Shown here: positions 5,812 to 6,804 of the stretch, piece by piece
Layout: the number at the start of each line of letters is the position of its first letter
Position numbering within the stretch: the stretch's first letter is position 1
Assembly (NCBI GenBank): GCA_039714495.1
Contig: JBDLJD010000195.1
Location: 1-6,804, forward strand
DNA from: JAJDNW01 sp039714495
GTDB lineage: Bacteria > Desulfobacterota > Desulfobacteria > Desulfobacterales > B30-G6
DNA: 6,804 nt
Direction of reading: 5' to 3'
Translations under genes and position numbers: made by a program
The notes under the pieces: model-generated
Seen by the model: the letters and a program-made list of their open reading frames with translations, nothing else
The model's database searches: none
What the model was told of the DNA's origin: nothing

Positions 5812-6619
5812 GACAATGTGACGGCTATTGGTGTTGATGAGATCCAATATCATAAAGGACAAAACTATCTCACCCTTGTTTACCAGATTGACAAACATTG
5901 CCGCCGATTGCTCTGGATCGGCAAAGAACGTAAAAAGGAAACTCTGCATGCCTTTTGCGACTTTATGGGTGAGCAGCGGAACAAAGCGATCCGGTTTGTC
6001 TGTTCTGACATGTGGAAATCCTATATTTTTGTCATCGCTGATCGTCTTAGTGATGCGGTACACATTCTCGACCGATTCCATATCGTTGCCAATCTCAATA
6101 AAGCGGTTGATGAGGTGCGCCGTTCAGAAGTGAAAAAACTAAAGGATGACGGAAAACCGGCATATCTCAAAAACAGCAGGTGGCTCTTTCTCAAAAAAAA
6201 GAAGCGAGTTCGCGGCTATGCCCGGACACGCTTGAGAGATTTACTCACAATGAACCTGCGTACCGTGAAGGCCTATCTGTTCAAAGAGGATTTCGACCAC
6301 CTTTGGACTTATAAAAGCCCGTCTTGGGCAAACACCTTTATTGATCAATGGACCAGGGATGTCATGCGTCATCGCAGTCTCCCGGAACTCAAAAAATTTG
6401 CCCGGACTATTCGTGAACACAAAGCTCTGATCCTCAACTATTTTCACGCTAAAAAAGAGTTTTCTTCCGGCATCGTAGAGGGTTTCAACAACAAAGCAAA
6501 ACTGACCATCAGAAAATCCTATGGTTTTCGAAGTGATAAATTAAGAAAAATAGCCTTATATCATACACTTGGTAACTTGCCAGTCCCCGAAGTTACCCAC
6601 AGATTTGTCTGAAGAGGCC
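5800..6619 (+). mobile_element. ISL3-family element remnant, right part (copy A)
   Basis: Only the 3' two thirds of this element remain. Its right end is placed at 6619, where the amidase frame breaks off. Reading inward on the - strand from there the sequence is GGCCTCTTCAGAC, close to the GG-CTCTT start common among ISL3 terminal repeats. The left end is lost in the junction with copy B near 5800-5811, so neither the partner repeat nor the 8-bp target duplication can be checked. Confidence 0.6.
5818..6612 (+). pseudogene. ISL3-family transposase, catalytic C-terminal part (copy A)
   Basis: This frame of 264 residues opens with GTG at 5818. Family resemblance starts slightly earlier (HRNLDN from 5800), so the GTG is internal and not a true start. 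The DDE core is complete: Asp7 in AIGVDEIQYHKGQ, Asp64 in FVCSDMWKSY and Glu221 in GIVEGFNNKAKL, followed by the usual ending LYHTLGNLPVPEVTHRF. The N-terminal zinc ribbon and HTH that bind the element ends, about 150 residues, are missing. It differs clearly from copy B at the first Asp (VDEIQYHKGQNYLTLVYQID against IDEISIGKGHRYLTIALDL), so these are two different ISL3 elements and not one inverted copy. No internal stop is present, which suggests a recent break. Confidence 0.82.
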
Positions 6620-6804
6620 TAAATAGGTTCGCACATCCTCGGTCAGCAGATCGGCACGCTCGCGTAAAAGATTGCGATGATATGCGCTGGCTTCAGACAT
6701 GCATAACGCAAATTCCACCGGCATGATCTGTTCGATCATGGGGATTTCAATGCTCTTTATTGTTGCGCCAAGAGACTGGAGTTGCTCGATCGCCTTGCGC
6801 ACTG
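6620..6804 (-). pseudogene. Amidase-family gene fragment, truncated by ISL3 and by the window edge
   Basis: The frame is open from the right window edge and reads VRKAIEQLQSLGATIKSIEIP, then FALCMSEASAYHRNLL and RADLLTEDVRTYL. This is the pattern seen in the later part of amidase-signature proteins (PF01425; GatA and related hydrolases): a helix ending in LGA, then E-A..H, then D-VR..L. The catalytic Ser-Ser-Lys region would lie upstream, outside the window. At 6619 the frame passes into the ISL3 end and stops after GLFRQICG at 6593-6595, so the natural C-terminus is lost. Whether this is GatA or a stand-alone amidase cannot be told. Confidence 0.65.

Noticed and set aside
5818..6081. The upstream extension of the - strand ISL3 frame, starting at Met 6081
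   Set aside because: This part is antisense to the catalytic core of ISL3 copy A. Family resemblance of the - strand frame begins only near 5811.
1..6804. CRISPR array, tRNA/rRNA genes, toxin-antitoxin or defence genes
   Set aside because: I looked on both strands and found no regularly spaced repeats, no tRNA-like cloverleaf sequence and no recognisable defence protein. The window is explained by one sorting enzyme, IS elements and gene fragments.

Overview
The window is a patchwork of insertion sequences (ISs) and broken host genes on a bacterial chromosome. It looks Gram-negative: it carries an exosortase E/protease gene and pieces of a periplasmic-type ABC importer. The IS set (IS1634, IS3 and ISL3 families) and the style of the binding-protein fragment recall Desulfobacterota/deltaproteobacteria, but that placement is a weak inference.

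Layout. (1) 1-1323, + strand: the 3' part of an exosortase fused to a CPBP (CAAX-like) protease, the XrtE type, open at the left window edge. (2) About 1342-3177, - strand: an IS1634-family element with an apparently intact DDE transposase (1388-3031). (3) 3163-3661, - strand: remnants of an iron/siderophore-type ABC importer operon, namely a stub that looks like the start of a FecCD permease and the C-terminal third of its substrate-binding protein. (4) 3662-5385, - strand: a complete IS3-family element with 19-bp terminal inverted repeats, orfA, orfB, an A9 slippery run for -1 frameshifting, and a perfect 48-bp palindrome just inside its orfA-side end. (5) 5395-5811, - strand: the N-terminal half of one ISL3-family transposase, joined head to head to (6) about 5800-6619, + strand: the catalytic C-terminal part of a second, different ISL3 transposase. 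(7) 6620-6804, - strand: an amidase-family gene fragment whose C-terminus is cut off by the ISL3 end; it continues past the right window edge.

None of the IS elements is flanked by two halves of the same gene, and I see no matching target-site duplication at the IS3 or IS1634 ends. The region therefore looks shaped by IS-mediated deletion or recombination, or else by assembly joins at repeats. The only gene that could work as a host function is the exosortase/protease. I see no RNA genes, CRISPR array or defence system. The least explained structure is the 48-bp palindrome at 5303-5350.
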